This document shows, in pieces, positions 53,888-62,948 of a stretch of 64,000 nt of DNA (within the stretch, counting starts at the first letter, position 1; each line of letters starts with the position of its first letter). A program made the position numbers and the translations under genes. Source of the DNA: HXMU1420-13 sp965601825 (GTDB lineage: Bacteria; Bacteroidota; Rhodothermia; Balneolales; Balneolaceae); NCBI GenBank assembly GCA_965601825.1, contig OZ271839.1, forward strand, positions 2,294,001-2,358,000, written 5' to 3'. The notes beneath the pieces are model-generated. The model was not told the DNA's origin and did no database searches. It was given only the letters and a program-made list of their open reading frames with translations.

Positions 53888-55756
53888 ATGAGTAAAAAAG
53901 ATCAGATTCGTGAGGACGTCACCATTCGATTTGCAGGTGATTCCGGCGATGGGATGCAATTAACAGGATCGCTCTTTACAAATACTACTGCGCTCCTTGG
54001 TAACGATTTAAGAACTCTTCCAGAATTTCCAGCTGAAATACGGGCACCCCAGGGCACTGTTCCCGGTGTTTCATCTTTTCAGCTGCAATTTGGTAGTCGT
54101 GAGATTTTAACTCCAGGTGATGAATGTGATGCGCTAGTTGTAATGAATTCTGCTGCTTTAAAAGCCAATCTTTCATTGCTAAAAAAAGGTGGAATCATCA
54201 TTGCTAATACTGCCGGATTTGATAAGAAAAATCTGAATCTGGCGAAATATCCGGAAGGAGTGAACCCACTTGAAGATGGATCACTTAATGAATATGAAGT
54301 AATTCAGATTGATGTTACAAAACTAGTAAAAGAAGCACTTTCTGATACAAATCTTGGATATAAAGACATTGAGCGATCTAAGAATATGTTTGTTCTGGGC
54401 ATGCTTTATTGGATGTATAATCGTCCGTTGGATTCTACTGAGGATTTCTTAAACCAGAAGTTCGGTACAAAGAAACCTGAAATCGCGGATGCCAATATCA
54501 AAGTTCTAAAAGCCGGTTATTTTTATGGTGAAACGGTTGAGCTTTTCAATGCCAGGGTTACAGTAAAACAAGCGGAGTTAAAGCCGGGAGAATATCGAAA
54601 CATTACAGGTAATGAAGCTGTTGTTCTTGGATTGGTAGCTGCAGCTAGAAAATCAAACTTACCGTTATTTTTCGGCAGCTATCCAATTACGCCTGCCTCT
54701 GATGTATTACATGGGTTAGCTGCTCATAAGAAATTTGGAATTACCACTTTTCAGGCTGAGGATGAAATTGCAGCCGCTGCCTCAACAATAGGCGCTTCAT
54801 TTGGTGGTAGTATTGGCGTTACCAGTTCTTCAGGACCCGGAGTTGCACTAAAAGGAGAGGCAATCGGATTAGCTGTTATGCTTGAACTCCCTTTAGTTAT
54901 TTTAAATGTTCAAAGAGCAGGACCTTCAACCGGTATGCCAACAAAAACTGAACAAGCTGATTTGATGCAGGCAGTTTATGGTCGTAATGGGGAAAGTCCA
55001 TTGATTGTGTTAGCCCCACAATCACCTGCCGATTGTTTTATGATGGCTTTCGAAGCTGTTCGAATAAGTCTAGAACATATGATTCCCGTCATATTCTTAT
55101 CCGATGGATACATAGCCAATGGTTCAGAGCCTTGGAATTTTCCAAAGTCTGAAGATTTAGCTGATATCAAAGTCCGATTTGAAGGGCCTCGTTTAAATGG
55201 CGAATCTGGTAATTTCCTGCCTTATAACAGAGATGAGCGATTGGTTCGGAAATGGGCAATACCAGGTACTGAAGGAATCGAACATCGAGTAGGTGGACTT
55301 GAAAAAGAAGATGGAACAGGAAATGTTTCTTATGATCCGGAAAATCATCAGAAAATGACAAACATTCGTCGTGACAAACGTGATAATGTCAAATTCAATA
55401 TCCCTGAACAAGCTATTGACCAGGGATCAGAAACTGGAGAAACATTAGTGTTAGGTTGGGGTGGAACTTATGGTTCGATACGAACTGTGGTGCATCAACT
55501 CAGAAAAGAAGGTCATGATATTTCACATGCACATGTAAAATACATTTGTCCTTTCCCTAAAAACTTTGAGGACTTATTAAGAGGATTTGATCGAGTTATT
55601 GTGCCGGAAATCAATGATGGACAATTGGTGCGTCTAATTCGTTCTGAATACAATATTCCGGCAATAGCGATTAATAAAGTTAAAGGTCGGCCTTTTGGAG
55701 TAAGTGAATTAAAGGAATCAATTGAAAAGAGAATTTCAGAAAAAGTAGAAGCGTAG
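53888..55756 (+). CDS. korA: 2-oxoacid:acceptor oxidoreductase, fused gamma-alpha subunit (KorA)
   Basis: 622 residues. The N-terminal gamma domain (IRFAGDSGDGMQLTGSLFT to about 190) is fused to the alpha domain: FFGSYPITPASDVLHGL, FQAEDEIAAAASTIGASFGG, TSSSGPGVALKGEAIGLAVMLELP and RAGPSTGMPTKTEQADL. With the beta subunit it oxidises a 2-oxoacid, probably 2-oxoglutarate to succinyl-CoA, reducing ferredoxin. 10 nt separate it from korB. Context with icd supports 2-oxoglutarate, but this is inference. Confidence 0.9.
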   Translation: MSKKDQIREDVTIRFAGDSGDGMQLTGSLFTNTTALLGNDLRTLPEFPAEIRAPQGTVPGVSSFQLQFGSREILTPGDECDALVVMNSAALKANLSLLKKGGIIIANTAGFDKKNLNLAKYPEGVNPLEDGSLNEYEVIQIDVTKLVKEALSDTNLGYKDIERSKNMFVLGMLYWMYNRPLDSTEDFLNQKFGTKKPEIADANIKVLKAGYFYGETVELFNARVTVKQAELKPGEYRNITGNEAVVLGLVAAARKSNLPLFFGSYPITPASDVLHGLAAHKKFGITTFQAEDEIAAAASTIGASFGGSIGVTSSSGPGVALKGEAIGLAVMLELPLVILNVQRAGPSTGMPTKTEQADLMQAVYGRNGESPLIVLAPQSPADCFMMAFEAVRISLEHMIPVIFLSDGYIANGSEPWNFPKSEDLADIKVRFEGPRLNGESGNFLPYNRDERLVRKWAIPGTEGIEHRVGGLEKEDGTGNVSYDPENHQKMTNIRRDKRDNVKFNIPEQAIDQGSETGETLVLGWGGTYGSIRTVVHQLRKEGHDISHAHVKYICPFPKNFEDLLRGFDRVIVPEINDGQLVRLIRSEYNIPAIAINKVKGRPFGVSELKESIEKRISEKVEA

Positions 55757-55766
55757 AGGTATAATC

Positions 55767-56846
55767 ATGGTAGATACACTTATCGACAATTTTGTAAGAG
55801 AACATGAAGCCGATTTAACCGCACTTCCTGATTATAGCGGTAAAGACTTTGCTTCTGATCAGGATGTGCGTTGGTGCCCCGGTTGTGGGGATTATACCAT
55901 CCTTAAACAGGTGCAAAATGCTATGCCGGAACTTGGCTTGGCAAAAAAAGATATCGTTTTTATTTCTGGAATCGGATGCTCTTCGCGCTTTCCCTATTAC
56001 ATGGATACCTTCGGAATGCATTCCATTCATGGTAGAGCGCCAGCCATTGCAACAGGACTTAAAGTAGCTCGACCGGATCTTTCGGTATGGATTATTACCG
56101 GTGATGGAGATGCATTATCAATCGGTGCAAATCACTTTACACAACTTTTGCGTCGTAATGTGAATGTGAACCTACTCTTGTTTAACAACGAGATTTATGG
56201 ATTAACAAAAGGTCAATATTCACCGGCATCACCATCAGGAACTGTTACAAAATCTACACCATTTGGTTCTATTGATCATCCTTTCAATCCATTGGCTTTA
56301 AGTATGGGAGCTAATGGTACTTTCGTAGCTCGTGCTATGGATCGTGATCCCAAGCACCTGAAAGAGATGATACTTCGTTCGCACAAGCATCAGGGAACTT
56401 CGATGTTAGAGATTTACCAAAATTGCATTGTGTTCAATGATGGAGCATTCGAATTATTCACTGATAAGAAAACTCGTCCACAAGAAGCGATTTATTTAGA
56501 ACATGGGCAGCCTCTTGTATTTGGAAAAGAAAAAGACAAAGGGGTGAGGTTAAATGGCTTTACTCCCGAGGTTGTTGAATTGGGAGATAATATCACCAAA
56601 GATGATCTCTGGGTGCACGATGAAAGTGATAAGGTTAAAGCTTACATCTTATCCCGATTCTTTGATCAGCAACATGAAAGTGGGGAAGGACTAAGGTTCC
56701 CAAGACCTTTTGGTGTATTGTATGCTGAAGAAAAGCCTACTTATGATTCTGGTGTAACAGCTCAGGTTCAAAGAGCAAAAGAAAATCATGGTGAACCCGA
56801 TTTAGATGCTTTACTTAGAGGCAACGAAACATGGACAGTTAAATAG
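55767..56846 (+). CDS. korB: 2-oxoacid:acceptor oxidoreductase, beta subunit (KorB)
   Basis: 359 residues. [4Fe-4S]/TPP-binding features: VRWCPGCGDYTIL, ISGIGCSSRFPYYM, HGRAPAIATGLKVARPDL, the TPP motif ITGDGDALSIGANHF through NEIYGLTKGQYSPAS, and IYQNCIVFNDG. No ferredoxin domain is fused. Together with KorA it forms the catalytic enzyme; the electron acceptor gene is not adjacent. Confidence 0.92.
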   Translation: MVDTLIDNFVREHEADLTALPDYSGKDFASDQDVRWCPGCGDYTILKQVQNAMPELGLAKKDIVFISGIGCSSRFPYYMDTFGMHSIHGRAPAIATGLKVARPDLSVWIITGDGDALSIGANHFTQLLRRNVNVNLLLFNNEIYGLTKGQYSPASPSGTVTKSTPFGSIDHPFNPLALSMGANGTFVARAMDRDPKHLKEMILRSHKHQGTSMLEIYQNCIVFNDGAFELFTDKKTRPQEAIYLEHGQPLVFGKEKDKGVRLNGFTPEVVELGDNITKDDLWVHDESDKVKAYILSRFFDQQHESGEGLRFPRPFGVLYAEEKPTYDSGVTAQVQRAKENHGEPDLDALLRGNETWTVK

Positions 56847-56869
56847 TAATTGAAATTTTGCTTTGATTA

Positions 56870-57544
56870 TTACCGGTTTAGATAAAATGTGGTTTTAATC
56901 ATAAAAACATGTTGAATATCTGCCTGCCGACTTAATCCTTTTGTTCGGTATTCTGCCCCTAATTCAAATTTTCTCTGTGGATTATAATACCATCCTATTC
57001 CGATGGAGATTCGGTTTTCGGCATCATATTCAGAATCAGTAATTGCATTGACTAATTCATTCTTTAGGATTAAATACTGCTCTCTATTGTCTAATTGAGA
57101 CCCAGTTAGTGGGAAATCATAACCAATTCGATATCTGTATCTGTGCTGAAATGATTCTGTCCTAAAACGTTGCTCAAATCGAATTCTATGGGAAATCCTT
57201 CTATCACCAAAAAAGGAAATAAATCCCAATTGTTGACTTAATCTGTGTTCATAAAGTTGCTCAGATAAGCTTGGTTGTCGATAACGGTAGTTATAACCAA
57301 TACCTAGTTTTAATCTTGGGTTAGCTGCATAGATTATTGAAATTGATGGTTGGATGAATTCCACGAAAGAACTATTATCAAATTCATTCACTGAATTACG
57401 AGTGTTAATCTTAGTATTCCAGGTTATTAAGTCGTTTTGTTTCCATGTATATGAAAATTGAGGTTCCCACAATAGTTCTGCATTCTGTCCCAGAACATTA
57501 CTACTTAAAAAAAGCGATATCAATAGAAAACCAAATCTAAGCAT
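56870..57544 (-). CDS. DUF2490-type outer-membrane protein
   Basis: 224 residues, signal peptide MLRFGFLLISLFLSSNVL ending near GQNAE. Successive amphipathic strands with aromatic edges (FSYTWKQNDLITWNTKINTRN, KLGIGYNYRYRQP, SHRIRFEQRFRTESFQHRYRYRIG) match the DUF2490 outer-membrane barrel pattern. It is the second gene of a pair; its start overlaps the lipoprotein stop by 1 nt. Function unknown. Confidence 0.72.
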   Translation of the reverse strand: MLRFGFLLISLFLSSNVLGQNAELLWEPQFSYTWKQNDLITWNTKINTRNSVNEFDNSSFVEFIQPSISIIYAANPRLKLGIGYNYRYRQPSLSEQLYEHRLSQQLGFISFFGDRRISHRIRFEQRFRTESFQHRYRYRIGYDFPLTGSQLDNREQYLILKNELVNAITDSEYDAENRISIGIGWYYNPQRKFELGAEYRTKGLSRQADIQHVFMIKTTFYLNR

Positions 57545-58146
57545 TACCAGATATTGTCAAGTGATCGCTTAATGATTCTTCTACTTTGGATCAGGTTACC
57601 ATTAGAATCAAACAAATATTCAAAAAAGCCGATTTGACGTCTATTCTTTCCTTCAATTTCCATTTCGATTCTTAGGTCGATTTCAGTTGCATTACCTTTA
57701 ACTGCTTGCTGAATAATTTCTATAGCAGACTTGGTTGAAGAAGAATACTGATACTGGACCCTGGTAACCCTGTATGACTGATAGATAGATTCGATATAGT
57801 CTTTTATAGCATTATTTGTTGTTGAGGTCAGACTTTCAAAATCTGTTAGTACTTCAACATCTTGGAGAGAACTCGATGCATCAAATTCAATACTAAGATC
57901 TTTACCATAAATTGTAAGTTTTGCCTCGTATGTAAGATTTCTACCATCCGATTCCTGAAAATATTTGAAATCAGTGACATCAGGCAACGCATCAGATAAA
58001 ATTTCTAATGCTTTATCAGGAAAGGCATCTTTTTGTATCGGTCTTTCAAATTCACTTTTTGGGGTGTTATCAGTCAGGTATTGAGATGAACACCCGGTAA
58101 TTATTAGTATTAGGATAGGAAAAAGGACTATATGTGCCTTTTCCAT
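57544..58146 (-). CDS. Hypothetical lipoprotein
   Basis: About 200 residues from the ATG at 58146 (MEKAHIVLFPILILIITGC), giving a clean lipobox IITGC; the frame upstream adds nine non-signal residues. The mature part is beta-rich with an EIDLRIEMEIEGKNRRQIGFFEYLF segment. No family recognised. Coupled to the DUF2490 barrel gene by TAATG-type overlap, so the two may work together at the outer membrane. Confidence 0.65.
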   Translation of the reverse strand: MEKAHIVLFPILILIITGCSSQYLTDNTPKSEFERPIQKDAFPDKALEILSDALPDVTDFKYFQESDGRNLTYEAKLTIYGKDLSIEFDASSSLQDVEVLTDFESLTSTTNNAIKDYIESIYQSYRVTRVQYQYSSSTKSAIEIIQQAVKGNATEIDLRIEMEIEGKNRRQIGFFEYLFDSNGNLIQSRRIIKRSLDNIW

Positions 58147-58293
58147 AAAAAACCCTAGGCTTTTTGTACTCATATTTTGTTAATGCTATAAGTCTAACTC
58201 AAAAAAAATTGAGGAACTAAACCTTAATGTTTAATCACAACTTATAAAAGACTATAAGTGATACTAAAAAAGGGATATCGCTGATGGAGTCAA

Positions 58294-59295
58294 CTAAGCT
58301 TCAACAGATTCCGGTACATGCTCCGGTTTCGCGTCTTTATAAGCAGGTCGTGGTTTTAGGCCAAATAACTCGAACATGTGCATATCTTCATCGAGTTCAT
58401 TGTTTCCAGTAGTAAGAAGTTTCTCCCCAGTAAAAATGGAATTCGCACCAGCCATAAAGCATAGTGCCTGTTCTTCAAAACTCATGCGAACACGTCCTGC
58501 AGAAAGGCGAACCATCGACTCCGGCATCAATATACGGGCAGTTGCAATCATTCTTGCCATATCCCAGCTTGGTACTTTAGGCTGATTCTCCATTGGTGTG
58601 CCAGCAACCGCAATCAAAGCATTTACCGGTACAGATTCCGGGTGTGGATCTAAATTAGATAAGGTGTAGAGAAGACCTATTCTGTCTTCATGTGTTTCGC
58701 CCATTCCTATGATTCCACCTGAACAAACGGACATGTTGTTGTCTTGCACTTTTTTGATAGTATCTAAGCGATCATCATAAGTCCTGGTTGTAATAATCTT
58801 TTTGTAGAAATCTTCGCTAGAATCGAGATTATGATTGTAAGCATACAATCCAGCTTCTTTTAGTTGAGCTGCTTGTTCATCAGTAAGCATTCCTAATGTT
58901 GCGCAGACTTCCAATCCTAAATCTGCTACTCCGGAAACAACATCTAGTACTTCATTAAAGTCTTTATTCTTACGAGCACTTCTCCATGCAGCTCCCATAC
59001 AAAATCGAGTACTTCCTGCTTCTTTTGCACGCTCAGCTGCTGCTAAAATCATTTCTTTAGGCATCAGTTTTTCGCTCTCAATACCTGTGTCATATCTCGC
59101 TGATTGCGGACAGTAAGCACAATCCTCAGAGCAACCACCTGTTTTAATCGAAAGGAGTGTACACACTTGAACTTCGCCGGTTTCATGGTATTCACGATGC
59201 ACTGTAGCAGCGCGATAAATCAACTCCATTAACGGGGTATTGTAAATTTCTGAGATTTCCTCTGTTGTCCAATTGTGGCGAATAGTTTCAGACAT
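58294..59295 (-). CDS. bioB: Biotin synthase
   Basis: About 333 residues from the ATG at 59295 (MSETIRHNWTTEEI); the open frame runs to 59403, but that leader has no BioB similarity. Radical-SAM cluster CSEDCAYCPQSARY, RFCMGAAWR, EVCATLGML, YNHNLDSSEDFY, and the [2Fe-2S] region RLSAGRVRMSFEEQALCFMAGANSIF. Converts dethiobiotin to biotin. No other bio genes are in the window. Confidence 0.95.
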   Translation of the reverse strand: MSETIRHNWTTEEISEIYNTPLMELIYRAATVHREYHETGEVQVCTLLSIKTGGCSEDCAYCPQSARYDTGIESEKLMPKEMILAAAERAKEAGSTRFCMGAAWRSARKNKDFNEVLDVVSGVADLGLEVCATLGMLTDEQAAQLKEAGLYAYNHNLDSSEDFYKKIITTRTYDDRLDTIKKVQDNNMSVCSGGIIGMGETHEDRIGLLYTLSNLDPHPESVPVNALIAVAGTPMENQPKVPSWDMARMIATARILMPESMVRLSAGRVRMSFEEQALCFMAGANSIFTGEKLLTTGNNELDEDMHMFELFGLKPRPAYKDAKPEHVPESVEA

Positions 59296-59423
59296 GAAAG
59301 CTTGGTTAGATGACTTAATTTTTTTTGAAAGTAAGGCGATTAGTTTGAAATCCCAATACGAATGTGTTGATTCCAATACCAGCTTTGTAGTAATATCCAG
59401 CACTAACTAAATCGGATAGAACA

Positions 59424-60281
59424 TTGAAAGAATCACGTCGGGATTTCCTAAAAAAGTCTGCAATGCTTGCAGCGGGCGCTACAACACTTCCATTATTTAA
59501 TCTGGGTTGTGCAGCTACACCAAAAAAAGAAAATGAAGTTGGAGTTCAACTTTGGTCTGTTAGAGAACCATTATCTCAAGACTTCCAAGGTACAATTAAT
59601 CGAATCGGTGAAATTGGATTCGATTTCGTTGAAGCATATGGTTTAAATCCAACTGGTGAATTTGAATGGGATATTACTGCTGAAGGATATAGACAAGCAG
59701 TAGAATCAGCAGGTATGAGAATAGCATCATGCCACTCCTCTTACTTTCAAGCCGAAGAAACACCTCAAATAATTGAAACCGTGAAGAAGCTCAATACAAA
59801 TTGGGTTAATATTGCATGGATAAGTGAAGAAGTAAGATCAGATTATTATGCAGTTGCGGAGAACCTAAATGCTATCGGTGAGCAACTCAAGGCAGAAGGA
59901 ATCGGCTTCGGGTACCATAATCATGATTTTGAATTTTTCGAAACCGAGAATGGTGAGATTGGTCAGGAAATTATGCTGAATAACACCAATCCAGAGTATG
60001 TGAGTTTTCAAGCGGACTTATACTGGTTCATAAAAGCTGGAGTTGATCCCATTGCCTACATTAATAAATACCCAGGACGCTTCTGTTCTTATCATATAAA
60101 GGATGCAAATAACGATCTTGATCAAACGGATATTGGTACCGGAATCGTTGATTTTGAGAGCATTTTAGCACTCAATGAGAAAGCCGGTATTCAATATGTA
60201 TTTGTTGAGGACGAGCGAACAGATAATCCATTTCAAAATGTAGAAATTGGATTGCAATACCTAAAAAGTCTTGATTTTTAA
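59424..60281 (+). CDS. Tat-exported sugar-phosphate-isomerase-like TIM-barrel lipoprotein
   Basis: 285 residues. The twin-arginine signal SRRDFLKKSAMLAAGA is followed by a lipobox (FNLGC), so a Tat-exported lipoprotein. The mature domain is a xylose-isomerase-like TIM barrel: VGVQLWSVREPL, FVEAYGL, GFGYHNHDFEF, FQADLYWFIKAGVDP and FCSYHIKDANND, with metal-ligand-like Glu/His/Asp. Substrate unknown; periplasmic sugar epimerase or lyase is likely. Start is the TTG at 59424. Confidence 0.83.
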   Translation: MKESRRDFLKKSAMLAAGATTLPLFNLGCAATPKKENEVGVQLWSVREPLSQDFQGTINRIGEIGFDFVEAYGLNPTGEFEWDITAEGYRQAVESAGMRIASCHSSYFQAEETPQIIETVKKLNTNWVNIAWISEEVRSDYYAVAENLNAIGEQLKAEGIGFGYHNHDFEFFETENGEIGQEIMLNNTNPEYVSFQADLYWFIKAGVDPIAYINKYPGRFCSYHIKDANNDLDQTDIGTGIVDFESILALNEKAGIQYVFVEDERTDNPFQNVEIGLQYLKSLDF

Positions 60282-60431
60282 AATTCATAAATCGATGAAT
60301 TTCTTCAGGCATAAGTCATTTTGATCGGTTTCTAATGTTTGTTAAATTCTTCTAATTAATGTATTGATTGAAATCATTTAAATCCTTACGATTAATGGTC
60401 ACTACTCAAATTCATTAGCACATAATTTCGC

Positions 60432-61103
60432 ATGAATATATTAGTTGTTGAAGATGATCCTTCTGTACGAACACTGGTAAAAGCTGTACTAGAACATAAC
60501 GGCAATACAGTTTCAACAGAGGATACTGTTATGACCGGCGAAAAAGCCGCAGTAGAGGGGAACTTCGATATGATAATCCTCGATTTAGGATTACCTGATG
60601 GAGATGGTTACGAACTTTGTAAAAATATCAGAGATAAAAATGTAACGACACCAGTATTGATTTTATCTGGTGAACAGGAAGCTGATGTAAAAGTAAAATG
60701 CTTGCGAGTTGGAGCTGATGATTATTTAACAAAGCCATTCAACACGGAAGAGTTAATTGCCAGACTTGAAGCTATTCAACGAAGAACAGAAGCATCAGGT
60801 GATCAGGTTTTAATTTGCGGTGAGTTGAAAGTTGACTTATTGAAGCGTGAATTCATGATTAATACTGAAAAAGTTCAGTTAACAAATAATGAATTCAATC
60901 TCTTAGTGTATTTTATTCGAAATAAAAACAAAGTGATAACGCAGGAAGAGCTAGCTGAAAAAGTTTGGGATATTCACTTTGATACACAGACAAATTACAT
61001 CAATGTTTATATCAGCTATCTAAGAAAGAAAATTAGAGAACATACTGATGTAGATTACATTGAAACGATTCGTAAGAAAGGGTTTACCTTCCGTTGCGGA
61101 TAA
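60432..61103 (+). CDS. OmpR/PhoB-family response regulator
   Basis: 223 residues. The receiver has EDD, phospho-acceptor D51 (IILDLGLPDGDG), the LSG Ser and K101 (YLTKPF). The C-terminal winged helix has LTNNEFNLLVYFIRNKNKVITQEEL and NVYISYLRKKIREH, ending TIRKKGFTFRC. No cognate kinase is next to it; the orphan HisKA/HisKA_2 kinases in this window are possible but unproven partners. Confidence 0.9.
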   Translation: MNILVVEDDPSVRTLVKAVLEHNGNTVSTEDTVMTGEKAAVEGNFDMIILDLGLPDGDGYELCKNIRDKNVTTPVLILSGEQEADVKVKCLRVGADDYLTKPFNTEELIARLEAIQRRTEASGDQVLICGELKVDLLKREFMINTEKVQLTNNEFNLLVYFIRNKNKVITQEELAEKVWDIHFDTQTNYINVYISYLRKKIREHTDVDYIETIRKKGFTFRCG

Positions 61104-61123
61104 ATATCAATCACTGAAATTTC

Positions 61124-61155
61124 AGGCTGTGTCGATTACCGATGCAGCCTTTTTT
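61124..61155 (+). terminator. Rho-independent terminator between the response regulator and trmH
   Basis: AGGCTG (61124-61129) pairs with CAGCCT (61145-61150) across a 15-nt loop region that can itself pair, followed by TTTTT. The upstream ATG at 61142 of the trmH frame lies inside this hairpin, which argues for the ATG at 61160 as the real start. Confidence 0.7.
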
Positions 61156-61159
61156 ATTT

Positions 61160-61861
61160 ATGCAAGATTCGGAAGTATATAAAAACCTTACGGAGTATTT
61201 AAAAGAATTCATATCGGACGAAAGATTTGATCGTATAAATGAAGTACTTGAAAACAGGACTGATTATTTAACAATCGTTTTAGAGGATTTGCATAAATCT
61301 CACAATGCAAATGCAGTTCTAAGAAGTTGTGATGGATTTGGAATCCAAGATGTGCATATCATCGAAAACAAAAATGAATTCGATAAAGAAAGTACGGTTT
61401 CAATAGGGGCTCATAATTGGCTCACACTTCATCGATATAATAATCCTGAGATAAGTAATGTAGATGACTGTTTTGACCAATTAAAATCAAAAGGGTACCA
61501 AATTATAGCAACAACACCGCATGAACGAGATTCGAATGTTTCTGAAATTGATATAAGTAAAAAAACTGCACTTGTATTTGGGACAGAGTTAGAGGGAATC
61601 AGTGAAGAAGTAACTCAAAAAGCGGATGGTTTCGTTAAAATCCCGATGTATGGCTTTAGCGAAAGTTTCAATATCTCAGTGAGTGCAGCAATTTGTATGT
61701 ATGAGATTACGAAGAAGATTCGGGAAAGAGATGAAAATTGGCAACTTGATGAAGCTTATAAATCAAAGCTTAGATTTCAATGGATTAAACAGACGATTAA
61801 AGCAGGGGATCAACTTGTAAATAAATACCTGGAAGAAAATAAGCTAGTTCTACCAAAATAA
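61160..61861 (+). CDS. trmH: SpoU-family tRNA (guanosine-2'-O)-methyltransferase
   Basis: About 233 residues. SPOUT knot motifs: NANAVLRSCDGFGIQDVHIIE, VFGTELEGISEEV and the final IPMYGFSESFNISVSAAICMYE. The long C-terminal tail (about 45 residues) and N-terminal helix fit TrmH, which methylates G18 in tRNA, rather than TrmL or RlmB. Start at 61160. Confidence 0.85.
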   Translation: MQDSEVYKNLTEYLKEFISDERFDRINEVLENRTDYLTIVLEDLHKSHNANAVLRSCDGFGIQDVHIIENKNEFDKESTVSIGAHNWLTLHRYNNPEISNVDDCFDQLKSKGYQIIATTPHERDSNVSEIDISKKTALVFGTELEGISEEVTQKADGFVKIPMYGFSESFNISVSAAICMYEITKKIRERDENWQLDEAYKSKLRFQWIKQTIKAGDQLVNKYLEENKLVLPK

Positions 61862-61900
61862 TTCCTGACAGAAAGATGGAGAGACAAAGATAGTTAGTAA

Positions 61901-62875
61901 TTAGTCTAGCGACTTTGTATTCGTTTCAGAAATGCGTTTGAACATCATGTATTCTTCAGGAGATGTATCAGCGAATAAATAGTAAATAGGGTCGACATGA
62001 CGATTATTAAGGCGGATTTCATAATGTAAGTGAGGGCCTTCAGCTAGACCGGAATCACCGGCTTTAGCAATTTTTTGTCCACGTTTTACTTCAACACCAT
62101 GACGGATACCATCTTCATAGGCAGAAAGGTGAGCATATAAGGTTTCATATCCGTAACCATGATCTATTATTACTATTCTTCCAAGGTTTCCTTGTCTGCC
62201 TGCAAACTTTACGACACCATCGCCGGTCGCATAAACCGGTGCACCAATATCAGCACGGAAATCAAGTCCATTATGCGGTCTTCTATAACCTAAAATTGGA
62301 TGATCTCGCATACCAAAACCGCTTAACAAAATTCCACTACTTGGTTTAATAGCAGGTATATGACGCATCTTTTCAGCGTTTTCATTGTACTGGTGTCTAA
62401 GTTCTTCAAAACTCAAATTTTGAATACCAATTTTACGCTCAAGGTTATCTACTCGTTCCGATGTCCATCGTAGAAGTTCTGCAGTGTTTTGTTCATAAAT
62501 ATCAAACTCGCCATATATATCAGCACCGCCAACACCCGCCTGACGTTCATCCATAGAAATGGTTTCTAAGCCTAAAATAGAACGATAGACTTCATTGTCA
62601 CGAGATGCGATTTCATCAAGTTCTTCATCGAGATTAATTAGCGCTGATCGAGTAGATTCAAGTTGATCAAATAGTGCTCTGTTTTCCGCTTGAAGGGCTA
62701 ACTCTGTAGGTGTTCCAATCTTTGTTGATAAGATAATTATGCCTAAACCTGCAATTACAACACCATTTAAAATCCAAATAGCAAGATTGTAGATGATTTG
62801 CTCTCTGCGTTTATACTCAATGGGTATAAATTCACATGAATCTTCGTCGTAATAATAGTGGTTTTTAAGTGACAT
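61901..62875 (-). CDS. M23 family metallopeptidase with N-terminal membrane anchor
   Basis: 324 residues. One transmembrane segment (about 29-48, IWILNGVVIAGLGIIILSTKI) precedes a coiled coil (about 55-175) and an LytM/M23 peptidase: RPHNGLDFRADIGAPVYATGDGVV (His and Asp ligands), HGYGYETLYAHLS, GLAEGPHLHYEIRLN. Either a peptidoglycan endopeptidase or a division-linked activator; the zinc ligands look intact, so likely active. Lies 73 nt from hprK, same strand. Confidence 0.88.
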   Translation of the reverse strand: MSLKNHYYYDEDSCEFIPIEYKRREQIIYNLAIWILNGVVIAGLGIIILSTKIGTPTELALQAENRALFDQLESTRSALINLDEELDEIASRDNEVYRSILGLETISMDERQAGVGGADIYGEFDIYEQNTAELLRWTSERVDNLERKIGIQNLSFEELRHQYNENAEKMRHIPAIKPSSGILLSGFGMRDHPILGYRRPHNGLDFRADIGAPVYATGDGVVKFAGRQGNLGRIVIIDHGYGYETLYAHLSAYEDGIRHGVEVKRGQKIAKAGDSGLAEGPHLHYEIRLNNRHVDPIYYLFADTSPEEYMMFKRISETNTKSLD

Positions 62876-62948
62876 TTAGTTTGTACTCCAACGCAGTTAA
62901 GATAGCGACAATCACTTCGTAATAAAAGAGAGTAATTGCTTGAACTTG

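Noticed and set aside
59296..59403. Upstream extension of bioB by 36 codons
   Set aside because: The leader has no BioB similarity and overlaps the intergenic region before the divergent gene; ATG at 59295 fits the family.
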